A DNA stretch of 64,000 nt from an uncultured Phocaeicola sp. (GCA_944320135.1 CALUGI010000004.1:1-64000), one strand, 5' to 3'. Positions 42,895 to 53,056 are shown, counted from the stretch's first letter. Notes: a model not told the origin generated them from the letters alone. Numbers and translations: made by a program.

Positions 42895-45747
42895 TCAGAG
42901 AGTCTGTTTCACCTCCACTTCTTCGTATGTTTCAATCACGTCGTTTACTTTCAGGTCGTTGCAGTTCGTCAGGCTGATACCGCACTCGAAGTTGGTGCCG
43001 ACTTCCTTCACGTCGTCCTTGAAGCGCTTCAGCGCATTGATGGAGCCTGTGTAGACCACGATGCCGTCGCGGATAAGGCGGGCCTTGTCCGTGCGCTTCA
43101 CTTTTCCGGTCTTCACCATCGCTCCGGCCACCATTCCGACCTTGCTGATGTTGAACACTTCGCGCACTTCGATTGTCGCCGTCACCTGCTCCTTCAGCGT
43201 CGGAGCCAGCATTCCTTCCATCGCCGCCTTCACTTCCTCTATTGCGTCATAGATGATGGAATACTTGCGGATGTCCACGCCTTCTTGTTCCGCCAATTTC
43301 GCCGCGCTGTTTGACGGACGCACCTGGAAGCCGACGATAATCGCATCCGAAGCGGCCGCCAGCGACACGTCCGATTCCGAAATCTGGCCCACTCCCTTGT
43401 GGATTACGTTCACCTGAATCTGCTCGGTCGACAGTTTGATCAGCGAATCGCTCAAAGCCTCCACCGATCCGTCCACGTCGCCCTTCACAATGATGTTCAG
43501 TTCGTGGAAGTCTCCCAAAGCCAAGCGGCGGCCCACCTCGTCAAGAGTAAGCATCTTCTGAGTGCGCAAGCCCTGTTCGCGCTGCAGCTGCTCGCGTCTG
43601 TTGGCGATTTCGCGCGCTTCCTGCTCCGTTTCAAACACGTGGAACGTATCGCCGGCAGCCGGAGCGCCGTTCAACCCCAATATCAGCACAGGCTCCGACG
43701 GACCGGCCTGCTTCAGACGCTGGTTGCGCTCGTTGAACATGGCTTTCACTTTTCCGTAAGAAGTGCCGGCCAACACGATGTCGCCCACATGCAGCGTTCC
43801 GTTAGACACGAGCACTGTAGCCACATATCCGCGCCCTCTGTCCAGCGACGACTCGATAATGGAGCCGGTAGCCTTGCGGTTCGGGTTCGCCTTCAGGTCG
43901 AGCATTTCCGCCTCAAGCAACACCTTTTCAAGCAGTTCTTTCACGCCGATGCCCTTCTTGGCAGAGATGTCTTGCGACTGGTACTTGCCGCCCCATTCCT
44001 CCACGAGGAAATTCATGCCGGCCAGTTCCTCCTTTATCTTGTCCGGATTGGCGTTCGGCTTGTCTATCTTGTTGATTGCAAAAACGATGGGCACGTTTGC
44101 CGCCATCGCGTGATTGATGGCCTCCTTCGTCTGAGGCATCACGTCGTCGTCTGCCGCCACAATGATGATGGCCACGTCCGTCACTTTCGCGCCTCTGGCA
44201 CGCATAGCCGTAAACGCCTCGTGTCCGGGAGTGTCGAGGAAAGTGATGTGCCTTCCGTCTTCCAGCTGCACGTTGTAGGCACCGATATGCTGCGTGATTC
44301 CTCCGGCTTCGCCTGCAATCACGTTTGCTTTACGAATATAGTCGAGCAAGGAAGTCTTTCCGTGGTCTACGTGTCCCATCACAGTCACGATAGGCGGACG
44401 CGGCAGCAGGTCTTCTTCGGCATCAGCTTCTTCTTCCACCGCCTGCGCCACGTCGGCGCTGACATACTCGGTCCGATAGCCGAACTCTTCAGCCACCAGG
44501 TTGATGGTTTCGGCATCCAGACGCTGGTTGATAGAGACCATAATGCCGACGCTCATGCAGGTAGAAATCACCTGAGTGACCGGCACGTTCATCATGCTTG
44601 CCAATTCGTTGGCAGTCACGAACTCGGTCAGCTTCAATATCTTGCTTTCTTCCTGTTCCATTTCCTCCTGCTCAAGCTGGCGGCTCTGTATGCTCTCGCG
44701 TTTTTCCTTGCGATATTTGGAAGCCTTGCTCTTTCCCTTGTTCGTGAGCCGGGCCAAAGTCTCCCTCACTTGCTTTGCAACATCCTCGTCGCTTACCTCC
44801 TGCTTCACGACAGGCTTTTTCGCGCGGTCTTTGCCGTGCTTTCCTCCGCCGCCTTGCGCAGAAGCGCCTTTGCCTGTTCTGTCGCCCTTCAATGCAGACA
44901 CCGCTCCCACCGCGCCGATGTCCACCCGCTCTTTGTTGATGCGGTTGCGCTTCTTTTTCTTCGCTCCGCCTTCGTCAGAAGCGGCAGCCTTGTCGCGGCC
45001 GTCGTCTCCCTTGCGGATTTCTTTCATGATGGCATCCTTCATCTGCTTGCGCTGTTCCTCGCGTTGGCGGTCTTTTTCCTCGCGCTCCTTTCTTTTCTCT
45101 TCTTTCGATTTCTTTCTGGGGCGCGTAGACTGGTTGAGAGCCGCCAAGTCAATCTGCCCTACCACGTTGATGCGCGACTTGAATTCTGTGGGGCGGAGTT
45201 TGAACACCCCGTCGTCTTTCGCCTCTGCTGCGGCAGGAGTTTCCTGCGTCTTCGGTTCCGGTTCTGCCGCCGCCGGATTTTTTCCCGGAGCCTCGGCGTT
45301 TTGAGAAGACCGCGCCGGGGCTTGCGGCTCGGCAGGGCGTTCCGGCTCAGCAGGAGAAACGGCGACCTTTTCTGCCGGTTCCTGCTTTTTCACATATTTC
45401 CCTTCCGCCGCATCCAAATCAATGTGCCCTACGGTTTTCAGCTTCGGGCGTATATCTTCGGGAACGACCGTCTTTACAGTCTCGACCGGTTTCGCTTCCG
45501 CGCGCGTTTCTCCCGCTGCGGCAAACGATTTCATGCGGTCTCTGTTCTGCCGCCCTCGGATTATCTTCTCGGACTCCGTTTTCAGATCCTTGTCCTTGCC
45601 GAACTCTTTCATCAGTTCGGCATATTGTTCGTCAGTTATCTTTGCGTTGGGACTGGCCTCCACCTCGTGCCCTTTCTTCCGAAGGAAGTCGACTACGGTG
45701 GAGATGCCCACGTTGAGGTCTCTTGTCACTTTGTTCAATCTTATCAT
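42895..45747 (-). CDS. infB: Translation initiation factor IF-2
   Basis: A 950-residue IF-2 of the long type. The N-terminal helical domain starts [31 protein letters not shown] long low-complexity region rich in K, E, P and A (about 60-340) separates it from the conserved core. G1 is [18 protein letters not shown] (about 453-470), G3 [15 protein letters not shown] (about 500), G4 AINKIDKP. Domains II to IV end in [10 protein letters not shown]. It places initiator tRNA on the ribosome. The ATG at 45747 is chosen over an in-frame ATG 34 codons upstream that opens in unlikely sequence. Confidence 0.96.
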   Translation of the reverse strand: MIRLNKVTRDLNVGISTVVDFLRKKGHEVEASPNAKITDEQYAELMKEFGKDKDLKTESEKIIRGRQNRDRMKSFAAAGETRAEAKPVETVKTVVPEDIRPKLKTVGHIDLDAAEGKYVKKQEPAEKVAVSPAEPERPAEPQAPARSSQNAEAPGKNPAAAEPEPKTQETPAAAEAKDDGVFKLRPTEFKSRINVVGQIDLAALNQSTRPRKKSKEEKRKEREEKDRQREEQRKQMKDAIMKEIRKGDDGRDKAAASDEGGAKKKKRNRINKERVDIGAVGAVSALKGDRTGKGASAQGGGGKHGKDRAKKPVVKQEVSDEDVAKQVRETLARLTNKGKSKASKYRKEKRESIQSRQLEQEEMEQEESKILKLTEFVTANELASMMNVPVTQVISTCMSVGIMVSINQRLDAETINLVAEEFGYRTEYVSADVAQAVEEEADAEEDLLPRPPIVTVMGHVDHGKTSLLDYIRKANVIAGEAGGITQHIGAYNVQLEDGRHITFLDTPGHEAFTAMRARGAKVTDVAIIIVAADDDVMPQTKEAINHAMAANVPIVFAINKIDKPNANPDKIKEELAGMNFLVEEWGGKYQSQDISAKKGIGVKELLEKVLLEAEMLDLKANPNRKATGSIIESSLDRGRGYVATVLVSNGTLHVGDIVLAGTSYGKVKAMFNERNQRLKQAGPSEPVLILGLNGAPAAGDTFHVFETEQEAREIANRREQLQREQGLRTQKMLTLDEVGRRLALGDFHELNIIVKGDVDGSVEALSDSLIKLSTEQIQVNVIHKGVGQISESDVSLAAASDAIIVGFQVRPSNSAAKLAEQEGVDIRKYSIIYDAIEEVKAAMEGMLAPTLKEQVTATIEVREVFNISKVGMVAGAMVKTGKVKRTDKARLIRDGIVVYTGSINALKRFKDDVKEVGTNFECGISLTNCNDLKVNDVIETYEEVEVKQTL

Positions 45748-45849
45748 AAGCGTTCTAATTTTAAAAAAAACAGAGTCCGGGAAAGACATGCTCCCGGCGG
45801 CGGATTCCTGTAAAGGCTGCGTGCGGCTCCGCTTGCGCGTTCCAAACAT

Positions 45850-47106
45850 TTACTTCTCGAACTCGGCCTTCAACACCTTTATCACCTCATCGACAGTGCT
45901 TTCCTCCAAATCGGCCCGTTCGATAAGCATTTCGCGGGGCGCGTTGAGCACCGCCTTGGCCGTCTCCAGCCCGATACCCTTGATGGCATCAATCACCCAC
46001 TTGTCGATTTCGTCAGAGAACTCGTCCAGATAGATGTCTTCGTCGGAGGCTTCGCCGTCCAATTCACGGTACACGTCGATGGTGTATTCAGTAAGCATAC
46101 TGGCCAGCTTGATGTTCATTCCGCCTTTTCCGATGGCAAGCGACACTTCTTCCGGCTTGAGGTAAACCTCCGCCCGCTTCTCGTCCTCGTGAAGCGTAAT
46201 AGAAGACACCTTGGCCGGACTGAGCGCGCGCTGAATGAAAAGCTGCAAGTTTGACGTGTAGTTTATCACGTCGATATTCTCGTTGCGCAGCTCGCGAACG
46301 ATGCCGTGAATACGCGAACCCTTCACGCCCACGCACGCGCCCACCGGATCGATGCGCTCGTCATACGACTCGACAGCAATCTTGGCCCTTTCTCCAGGAA
46401 TGCGGGCAATGCGGCGGATGGTAATCAGCCCGTCGTTGATTTCGGGCACTTCCTGCTCAAAGAGCCTTTGCAGGAACATAGGGGAAGTGCGGCTCAATAT
46501 AATCTTGGGATTGTTGTTCTGGTTGTCCACGCGGGCCACCACCGCTCTGGCCGTCTCTCCCTTGCGGTAGAAGTCGCCCGGAATCTGTTCCGTCTTGGGC
46601 AGCAGCAGTTCGTTGCCCTCATCGTCGAGCAGAAGGATTTCTTTTTTCCATATCTGGTACACTTCGGCGCTGATTACGGTTCCTACGCGGTCGATATACT
46701 TGTTGTAGAGCGTGTCTTTCTCCAGTTCCAGTATCTTCGCCGCCAGCGTTTGCCGCAAGTTGAGGATGGCACGCCGCCCGAACTTCTCGAAAAACACCTC
46801 GTCGGTCACTTCTTCTCCCGGTTCATACGACGCGTCGATCTGCCTCGCCTCGGAAAGCGGAATCTGCATATTGGGGTTAGTCAGCTCGTCGTCGTTCACC
46901 ACCTCGCGGTTTCTCCATATTTCGAAGTCGCCTTTGTCAGGGTTCACTATCACGTCGTAGTTCTCGTCCGTGCCGAACATCTTGGCTATCACGCTGCGGA
47001 ACGACTCTTCCAGTACGCTCACCATCGTGGTACGGTCGATGTTCTTCAGCTCCTTGAACTCGGCGAACGTATCGACCAGGCTTGCACTTGAATCTTTCTT
47101 GGCCAT
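45850..47106 (-). CDS. nusA: Transcription termination/antitermination factor NusA
   Basis: A 418-residue NusA. The N-terminal RNA-polymerase binding domain is about 1-130, S1 domain about 135-200 (GTVISAEVYQIWKKEILLL), and KH domains about 205-350 (GVKGSRIHGIVRELRNENIDVINY and AIGKGGMNIKLASMLTEYTIDV). The C-terminal 70 residues are acidic, with a helix-hairpin-helix-like end. It modulates pausing and termination. It lies 5 bases after rimP and 102 before infB. Confidence 0.96.
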   Translation of the reverse strand: MAKKDSSASLVDTFAEFKELKNIDRTTMVSVLEESFRSVIAKMFGTDENYDVIVNPDKGDFEIWRNREVVNDDELTNPNMQIPLSEARQIDASYEPGEEVTDEVFFEKFGRRAILNLRQTLAAKILELEKDTLYNKYIDRVGTVISAEVYQIWKKEILLLDDEGNELLLPKTEQIPGDFYRKGETARAVVARVDNQNNNPKIILSRTSPMFLQRLFEQEVPEINDGLITIRRIARIPGERAKIAVESYDERIDPVGACVGVKGSRIHGIVRELRNENIDVINYTSNLQLFIQRALSPAKVSSITLHEDEKRAEVYLKPEEVSLAIGKGGMNIKLASMLTEYTIDVYRELDGEASDEDIYLDEFSDEIDKWVIDAIKGIGLETAKAVLNAPREMLIERADLEESTVDEVIKVLKAEFEK

Positions 47107-47111
47107 AATTA

Positions 47112-47579
47112 TTATTTCATGCTTAGTGAATATTTCGTATACTTTATGTCGTCATAACTGAAAGTCATGTCCCTTTCTTCCAACCGGGGGCGTTTCGCTC
47201 CTTCGGGTTTCACCTTCACCTCCACCGTCACGGTGAAACCGGCGTCGGAAACGTCTTTGAGGACTCCCGTCCATTTCTTCTTGTCCTTGTCGAGCACCTC
47301 TACCGGATCGCCGATGTGAATCCGATACTGCTCGACCACTCTGAACGGTTGCCCGATGCCTGCCGAACCCACTTCAAGCTCGTAGTCTTCTTCTTCGCGG
47401 TTGAGCTTCGACTCGATGTAGCGGCTAAGCTCCACGCAGTCGTCAATCCACACTCCCCCGGCCTGGTCGATTTCCACTGCAATCCTGTCGTCGGGACTGA
47501 CGGCAAGCGACACCAGAAAATAGTCCTTACCTTCTAACCATTCGTTTACAATTTGCGTTACAACGTTCTTGTCTATCAT
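47112..47579 (-). CDS. rimP: Ribosome maturation factor RimP
   Basis: A 155-residue RimP of normal length. Recognisable parts are LVSLAVSPDDRIAVEIDQAGGVWIDDCVELSRYIESKL (about 23-60) and LEVGSAGIGQPFRVVEQYRIHIG (about 67-90), then an Sm-like beta-barrel (residues 95-150). It helps 30S assembly. It is the first gene of the leftward rimP-nusA-infB-cvpA-suf series. The region between it and tRNA-Pro holds no gene. Confidence 0.95.
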   Translation of the reverse strand: MIDKNVVTQIVNEWLEGKDYFLVSLAVSPDDRIAVEIDQAGGVWIDDCVELSRYIESKLNREEEDYELEVGSAGIGQPFRVVEQYRIHIGDPVEVLDKDKKKWTGVLKDVSDAGFTVTVEVKVKPEGAKRPRLEERDMTFSYDDIKYTKYSLSMK

Positions 47580-47761
47580 GCGCTAACTATTAAGAATAAA
47601 AAAAGGGCTTGACCGCCCCTCCACCTTTCATCCATTCGGCACAAAGATACGAATAATCCGTTGCCGTGCAAAATAATAGGGTAAAATTCGCATACATGCC
47701 CGAAAAATGAAAGGCGTCAAAAGCAAAGCGAAGACCGGATTGCTCCAATCTTCGCTTCGTG

Positions 47762-47834
47762 TCGGAATGAGGCGACTCGAACGCCCGACCCCTACGTCCC
47801 GAACGTAGTGCGCTACCAACTGCGCTACATTCCG
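47762..47834 (-). tRNA. tRNA-Pro (CGG)
   Basis: A 73-base cloverleaf on the minus strand. Acceptor CGGAATG pairs with CATTCCG, anticodon arm CTACG-TTCGGGA-CGTAG carries anticodon CGG, T arm GGGCG-TTCGAGT-CGCCT. Discriminator A; CCA is not encoded. Confidence 0.95.
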
Positions 47835-47864
47835 ATTGCACCCGACTTTCCTCGTTTGCGTTTG

Positions 47865-47894
47865 CAAAGGTAGGCATTTTTTTTAACCCCGCAA
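47865..47894 (-). promoter_or_regulatory. Promoter of tRNA-Pro
   Basis: The minus strand reads TTG (47892-47894), 19 bases, TACCTTTG (47865-47872), 30 bases before the tRNA. Confidence 0.7.
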
Positions 47895-48055
47895 AGAATT
47901 TCCGAGTTTTTTTCGTCATTTCCCATAAATTCCACGGTTTTTCACTCAAAATACGATTCTTTCCAACATGTTATTGCCCGTAGGGGCGGACCCGTGTGTC
48001 CGCCCGAACACATTGACTGGCGTTATCCCGTGCGTGTTTTCGCCCTCCTTTTTGC

Positions 48056-48165
48056 CCGAAAACGCCGCCGCGTTCCGAAAAAACGTGCGGACGTTTCGCC
48101 GAAAACGTCCGCACGTTTGCAAAAAAGCGCAGCCGGTTTTTCACAAAAGCGGCTGCGCCCAAAGT
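48056..48165. repeat. 22-bp unit array H
   Basis: Five successive units of exactly 22 bases (48056, 48078, 48100, 48122, 48144). Cores of units two and three (ACGTGCGGACGT and ACGTCCGCACGT) are exact reverse complements, as nearly are those of four and five. It fills most of the gap between tRNA-Pro and the BACON lipoprotein gene; the rest (47895-48055) shows no feature. Confidence 0.75.
48121..48158 (-). terminator. Terminator of the SusCD operon
   Basis: On the minus strand GCGCAGCCG (48150-48158) pairs with CGGCTGCGC (48127-48135), followed by TTTTTT. It is formed by units four and five of array H and lies 33 bases after the last gene of the operon. Confidence 0.75.
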
Positions 48166-48190
48166 TTATAGTCAAACTTTTAAAGAGAGG

Positions 48191-49198
48191 TTATTGTATT
48201 TGTTTGGTGATGGTGAAGTTGTAATAATGTTCAAGCCAACCGGCAGACTGCATGGTGCTCGGATTGATAGCATACAAAGAAAAGTAGAAAGAAGACGAAT
48301 CACCGGCATTTATGACAAACCTTCCGTCCGCCCAATAGAGAGACACCACAAGCTGTCCATTGAGTGAAGTTCTGCCATTCTGGGTGATTCCCGTCATCAT
48401 ATAATAACGGTTCGCATACACACCCACTATCTGGCCGCCCAGAATCGCAAATTGCCCGTTTGAGAAATCAACAGGTATCTGCGCTCCAAAAGTCAGTTCC
48501 CCCATAAGGTATCCTCCATATTGCTGGTCTTCTTCAATCTGAATCTGTCCGCTCATTTCACTTCCGTCCCCTCCAATATAAGAGCAATCCCAAGTGCCAA
48601 GAATATCGGCAGTCTCCATCTGGATTACATTCAAGCTATATACATTGCTCCCGAAGCGAACCTCCAAGCTGGTTGCCCTACAAGCTGCACTCGGCTCAAC
48701 ATTGAAAACGAACTGAGTTTTTCCACTTTCCGGATTGACTTCTTCACTATAGGATATCCAATCTTTCACTTCTTCCGGGATTTCTATTGAATAGTCAGTA
48801 TTCGTTCCTATGGTGAATGTACCCCCGTCATAACCAAAAATACGGTTCAAGGCACCTATGTCTGATATCAATCCCGCTTGCACGACAGGCACCTCCACAG
48901 ACTCGCCCTCTGCCGAAATTGTAACTATAGCCGAACGGCTTGTTACCTCTTGGGATTCCAAGACCGTTACATGCACCGTCGTCCCTTCCACTCTCACCTC
49001 GCACCAATCTCGGTTCGACACGGCCGTAATCCAGCCGAATCCGTCCACCGTAATGCTCCCTTCACCGCCCGCAGCCGTGAAGTTCAAGTCCGTGCTTTCT
49101 ATCTTCTCTATTCCGCCTTCTGCCGGCGTGTAGTCATCGCTACACCCCACCAACCCCGCACAAAGGAAAGGCATCAAAAAGTATAGTATCTTCTTCAT
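48191..49198 (-). CDS. BACON-domain lipoprotein
   Basis: A 335-residue surface lipoprotein. Signal MKKILYFLMPFLCAGLVGC, lipobox LVGC. One clear BACON domain (about 37-112: LNFTAAGGEGSITVDGFGWITAVSNRDWCEV...VEVPVVQAG) and a second related domain (about 115-200), then a beta-rich C-terminal domain (ILGTWDCSYIGGDGSEMSGQIQIEED...). BACON domains bind glycans or mucin and act as spacers in surface enzymes. Here there is no catalytic domain, so it is probably a surface glycan- or protein-binding member of the operon. It is the last gene, 21 bases after the DUF4302 gene. Confidence 0.87.
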   Translation of the reverse strand: MKKILYFLMPFLCAGLVGCSDDYTPAEGGIEKIESTDLNFTAAGGEGSITVDGFGWITAVSNRDWCEVRVEGTTVHVTVLESQEVTSRSAIVTISAEGESVEVPVVQAGLISDIGALNRIFGYDGGTFTIGTNTDYSIEIPEEVKDWISYSEEVNPESGKTQFVFNVEPSAACRATSLEVRFGSNVYSLNVIQMETADILGTWDCSYIGGDGSEMSGQIQIEEDQQYGGYLMGELTFGAQIPVDFSNGQFAILGGQIVGVYANRYYMMTGITQNGRTSLNGQLVVSLYWADGRFVINAGDSSSFYFSLYAINPSTMQSAGWLEHYYNFTITKQIQ

Positions 49199-49219
49199 AA
49201 TTCAAACTCATTGTCTTTA

Positions 49220-50512
49220 TTAACCAATTTTCGTAAGAGTAAAGTCTGTCCACATCTCCACAATGCTGGAACTGATGAACAGCAATGACTCCCCTTCATT
49301 CCCTTCAGGCGCCCTAAACGAAATAGTCAACGCACCTGACGGCCCTACAGACTCCACTCCTTCCATTCTGAAAGAATGTGACGGGATATAACTGAAATAT
49401 CCATCATTCCCTTCGTGCCCTAAATACATCACGATAGACTCACCATCGCTGTCTACACCCATTTTATTGTTCCCGTCAATATAAAGCATATCTTTCTCTA
49501 TATCATAATTGAACAGGAACTGGAAATTGACAGTAAATCCGCCACTATAGCTAACGCCTAACTCATAAGAATAAAGCCTCCCCTTCTTGTAAGGCGTCAA
49601 CTCTATATAATCGACAAGCTGATTCATAATCATTGTTCCTTGCGGCACATAGATTCCCGCATACCGGTCAAATCCTTCAGGATGCTCATACGCCAAAGAA
49701 ACATTCGAGCCTTCATCTGTGCAGACAAAAGTCTCTGTATCGGCATTCCACTTCAGATTCTGCATAGTGGCACCGCCAATAGTCAACGGCTCCATCAAAT
49801 GAATCCCTTCTTCCGTGCAGATAAAAGGATAATATACGGTTTCCATACTACCGTCTTCCGAGTTCTCTGTCATGAAGAAAGAGCGTTCAATGTACGACCT
49901 CTCTATCTGCCCAACCTTCTGGCCGCCAACCATGACATTATATCTCGGCAGGTCTGACTCGTCGGCAATCCGTGATGTGTTCTGCAAATAAGCCGTCCAA
50001 TCCACATCGTCGGCAAGGCGTGTCATCACCATCTCCACCCCGTGCTTCTTTCCAGTCAGCGTAATGGTATTCGACGTAGTGTCGCGCACGATAAACTCAT
50101 AGTCGCCAATCAGTCCCGGCTCGTTATACCCTTCGGGCTCGCAAAAGGAATGGAGGATTTCGTTGTAAGAATCGAAACTCAGCTCTGTGCCCTGATATGC
50201 CTGCACCTTGTAAAGCGATTTGCACTCCGCTCCCGGCGCATAATTGCCCGTGGCATAGTCTGAAGCCATCGTCACATCGGTTTCGTCAAACCTCAGGAAA
50301 ATATTGGACACTCCCCATTTGCCGTCCTCACCGTAACGATACTCCAAGTTCCAGCCATTCTCGGCGCTCATCAGCAAAGCCTTTATTCCTGCTACAGAAG
50401 CGTTGTCTCTTTCTGCCGACGACTGCTCGAACACGTCCTCTTCACTGAAAAGGCACGACTGCATCGTCCAACTGAGACACGCCAACAAACTATATAAGAA
50501 TATTCTTTTCAT
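49220..50512 (-). CDS. DUF4302 lipoprotein
   Basis: A 430-residue lipoprotein that I recognise as DUF4302 by its start (SSAERDNASVAGIKALLMSAENGWNLEYRYGEDGKWGVSNIFLRF). Signal MKRIFLYSLLACLSWTMQSC, lipobox MQSC. The family is found with SusC/SusD pairs and a zinc metallopeptidase, as here, and probably lies on the cell surface; its role is not known. The sequence is beta-rich throughout. It is 14 bases after the metallopeptidase gene. Confidence 0.88.
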   Translation of the reverse strand: MKRIFLYSLLACLSWTMQSCLFSEEDVFEQSSAERDNASVAGIKALLMSAENGWNLEYRYGEDGKWGVSNIFLRFDETDVTMASDYATGNYAPGAECKSLYKVQAYQGTELSFDSYNEILHSFCEPEGYNEPGLIGDYEFIVRDTTSNTITLTGKKHGVEMVMTRLADDVDWTAYLQNTSRIADESDLPRYNVMVGGQKVGQIERSYIERSFFMTENSEDGSMETVYYPFICTEEGIHLMEPLTIGGATMQNLKWNADTETFVCTDEGSNVSLAYEHPEGFDRYAGIYVPQGTMIMNQLVDYIELTPYKKGRLYSYELGVSYSGGFTVNFQFLFNYDIEKDMLYIDGNNKMGVDSDGESIVMYLGHEGNDGYFSYIPSHSFRMEGVESVGPSGALTISFRAPEGNEGESLLFISSSIVEMWTDFTLTKIG

Positions 50513-50526
50513 GTCAACCTAAAAAC

Positions 50527-51426
50527 TTAATTAAACAACAAATTGATTTCACTCTGCCGACGCTGCACCACCTCGCGCAGTTCGTTCAGGTCGATTCCCC
50601 ACGAATCCTGCATGTACTTGTACACGATGTCGAACTTCTGTTCCAGAATGGCACGTCCGTTCACTTCCGCATCCGGGTCTACAGGCTCGGCCGCCTGCAA
50701 GAAGCTCTCCCACGTGGCAGCCGTATTCGTCACATAGATGGAAACCATCTCGGCAAAGTCCTCCGAACCGCGATCCATCGCATACGGCGAGATAAAGCCT
50801 TTCTGCAATGCCTCGGCATCCATAATCATATACCAGTCGGAACCTATATAGTCGCCTTCCGTAATCCGGTCGTAAGCCGGATCGTATGCCTTCGTCTGGT
50901 TCAGGATGTGCGTGAACTCATGGTGCATAGTCTTGAAGTAATATTCGTTGAGCATGGCCATATCCAGATTGTTCACGTCTAAACTGTTCACCATGAACAG
51001 CATCACCTTCATGCCCTCTTCCGCCTGACCGAGAATCATGCCGGATTCGGTGTATGCCACGTTACCAACCATCTGAATCGTTTTCGGCACATAAGTGCGC
51101 GTGGTTTCGATGCCCCACACTTCGTCGTATGCTTCCATCCAGACATACTTCACAATCCTCGCCAACGCAAAGGCTTTGTCATAATCGGCCGGCACCAAAT
51201 CATATTCGACATCCGTCTCTTTGTCGTCCAAGCGGTACTTCACTTGCACATTGTACGGATAAATATAGTTCTCCAGCAGCCATTGGTCGAACTCGTTCAT
51301 CTCCGCATCATCCGCAGAGTCCTCAAAAATGCTGTTCGCTGTATCCACCTCGTTATCTTCGTTGCTGCACGACATCAACGCCGCAGGCAACAAAAACATA
51401 CACAGATATATCAAATGTTTTTTCAT
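50527..51426 (-). CDS. Putative zinc-binding metallopeptidase lipoprotein
   Basis: A 299-residue lipoprotein with signal MKKHLIYLCMFLLPAALMSC (lipobox LMSC). The catalytic zinc motif HEFTH is at residues 169-173 (TMHHEFTHILNQ), and a further ligand may be in GSEDFAEMVSIY (about 233), so it is of the gluzincin or a related class. It belongs to the zinc-binding metallopeptidase family that accompanies SusD. It would cut protein or glycoprotein at the cell surface. Position between susD and the DUF4302 gene, all with 14-19-base gaps, shows one operon. Confidence 0.88.
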   Translation of the reverse strand: MKKHLIYLCMFLLPAALMSCSNEDNEVDTANSIFEDSADDAEMNEFDQWLLENYIYPYNVQVKYRLDDKETDVEYDLVPADYDKAFALARIVKYVWMEAYDEVWGIETTRTYVPKTIQMVGNVAYTESGMILGQAEEGMKVMLFMVNSLDVNNLDMAMLNEYYFKTMHHEFTHILNQTKAYDPAYDRITEGDYIGSDWYMIMDAEALQKGFISPYAMDRGSEDFAEMVSIYVTNTAATWESFLQAAEPVDPDAEVNGRAILEQKFDIVYKYMQDSWGIDLNELREVVQRRQSEINLLFN

Positions 51427-51444
51427 AACTTACTTCTTGCTTAG

Positions 51445-53040
51445 TTAATTGTTTCTGGGATTAGGTTGCATTCCCGCACTGATTACATCGCTCGGAATCT
51501 GAACGGCGCGGCGCGGGTCGGAAGCATCCATCTGATCCGTCACCTCAATGCCTCCGTCATCCCTCATCAAACGGCGATACACGGTAATGCCGAAACGCTT
51601 GATGTCTAACCACCGCAGCCCCTCGTGCAAGGTCATGATGCGGCGTGCCTGCAACACACAATGAATCAGGTTTTCCTGAGTGCCCGCTTCAACGGCAAAG
51701 TCCGGATGCAGCTCTTTCTTCACCGTAGGCACCGTAGGAGTATAATAGGCAAGAGCATTATAGAAATCGTTTACGCTGGTTTCAGTCAGCGGAGCGGCAG
51801 CCTTCGTATAAGCCCCTTGCCAATAATTCAAATCAGCCAAAGCGTTCACATAATCCTTCTTCATTATATAAGCCTCCGCACGGTTAAGCAGAAGATCGTC
51901 CATCGTGAATGCAGCGTTGACAATGTATCCGTATCCCGTCCCGGCCACTGCATCGATAACTTGCATATACGGCCATATTTTCATCGAAAGCACCTTGGTA
52001 GGAAGTGCAGACGAGTTGCTCCAGATGCCGGTATAATAGACATTATCGTCCTCATTCGCACTGTAACTTCCCCACGGTCCGGTAGAGCGGTTCGTCTCGT
52101 AAGAAACCACCGGGCCATGCGAATAACGTTCTCCCGTAGAGTAAGGAGACACAGTATATCCCCAATAAGACTTCGCGCTAATCAGCAGCAAATTAGCCGT
52201 ATTGTCTGCATTCACATACTCGTTCGGCTGCACTTCTCCGTTCATCGAAAGCGTACCCAAATACTCCCAATCGCGCAGATTGCTGGAAGGATTCGTTCCA
52301 AGCGCCATCGTCGCATACTCTATCACCTTGTCATAGTTGGACAAATCCGCCTGCACATAGTTCAGATAGAAGCGTGCCGCAAAAGCATAAGCCGCATTCT
52401 TCGTGAAGCGATATTTAGGCACAGCATATTTGCTGTCATCTATCAAAGGTATTCCCTCCAGCAAATCCTTTTCAATGTTCTTGTACGTCTCTTCCAATGT
52501 GCCTCTCTCGTAAGACGGAGAAACCGAAGTTTCCAACTCCTTCATGTACGGGATTCCCAATTCGGTAGAAGCAGCAGACGTATAAGGCATACAGAACGTA
52601 GTAGCCAGCAAGAAATGATTATAAGCACGGCATACCAACGCTTCACCTTTCTGCGCATCCATAGAAGAAGGGTCTTCCAAACCGGCTATCACGTTCAGCA
52701 CCTGATTCGCCGACGCTATCGACTTGTAACAACTCTCCCACAGATCAGCAGGCGAGTCCTGTTCGCCCTGAGACGTGTCTTCCCACTTATACAAATCGTC
52801 CTGCAAACGGTTGAATGAGGCAAAACGGTTAGGATAAGCGTCCGAGTTGTCGCTATACAATTCATATATTTCACATGGCACAGTTTCCGGATAGGCAGCA
52901 ACCAACAAATACTCTGCGTTATCCTCTGTCAGTTCCGTCCGCGAGTCCGGCATTTCGTCCAAGAAGTCACTGCACGAAACCAACCCAATCGAAGCACTGG
53001 CCAAACTTATCATTAAAAATTTCTTACTTTTCATCTTCAT
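51445..53040 (-). CDS. RagB/SusD family nutrient-binding lipoprotein
   Basis: A 531-residue SusD-like protein. Signal MKMKSKKFLMISLASASIGLVSC, lipobox LVSC, then DFLDEMPDSRTEL, the usual SusD start. The helical TPR scaffold is recognisable (ALVCRAYNHFLLATTFCMPY about 135-155; LLNRAEAYIMKKDYVNALADLNYW about 385-410) and the C terminus has TLHEGLRWLDIKRFG, common to the family. It sits on the outer membrane and hands substrate to the SusC pore. It is encoded 16 bases after susC. Confidence 0.95.
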   Translation of the reverse strand: MKMKSKKFLMISLASASIGLVSCSDFLDEMPDSRTELTEDNAEYLLVAAYPETVPCEIYELYSDNSDAYPNRFASFNRLQDDLYKWEDTSQGEQDSPADLWESCYKSIASANQVLNVIAGLEDPSSMDAQKGEALVCRAYNHFLLATTFCMPYTSAASTELGIPYMKELETSVSPSYERGTLEETYKNIEKDLLEGIPLIDDSKYAVPKYRFTKNAAYAFAARFYLNYVQADLSNYDKVIEYATMALGTNPSSNLRDWEYLGTLSMNGEVQPNEYVNADNTANLLLISAKSYWGYTVSPYSTGERYSHGPVVSYETNRSTGPWGSYSANEDDNVYYTGIWSNSSALPTKVLSMKIWPYMQVIDAVAGTGYGYIVNAAFTMDDLLLNRAEAYIMKKDYVNALADLNYWQGAYTKAAAPLTETSVNDFYNALAYYTPTVPTVKKELHPDFAVEAGTQENLIHCVLQARRIMTLHEGLRWLDIKRFGITVYRRLMRDDGGIEVTDQMDASDPRRAVQIPSDVISAGMQPNPRNN

Positions 53041-53056
53041 AGTTTTTCATTTCTAA

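Noticed and set aside
43399-45813. 804-codon open frame opposite infB
   Set aside because: Antisense shadow of a GC-rich gene with low-complexity sequence; composition is unlike a protein and no start signals are seen.
48056-48165. CRISPR array
   Set aside because: The repeated part is the tract layout rather than a fixed sequence, the unit is only 22 bp, and no cas gene is present.
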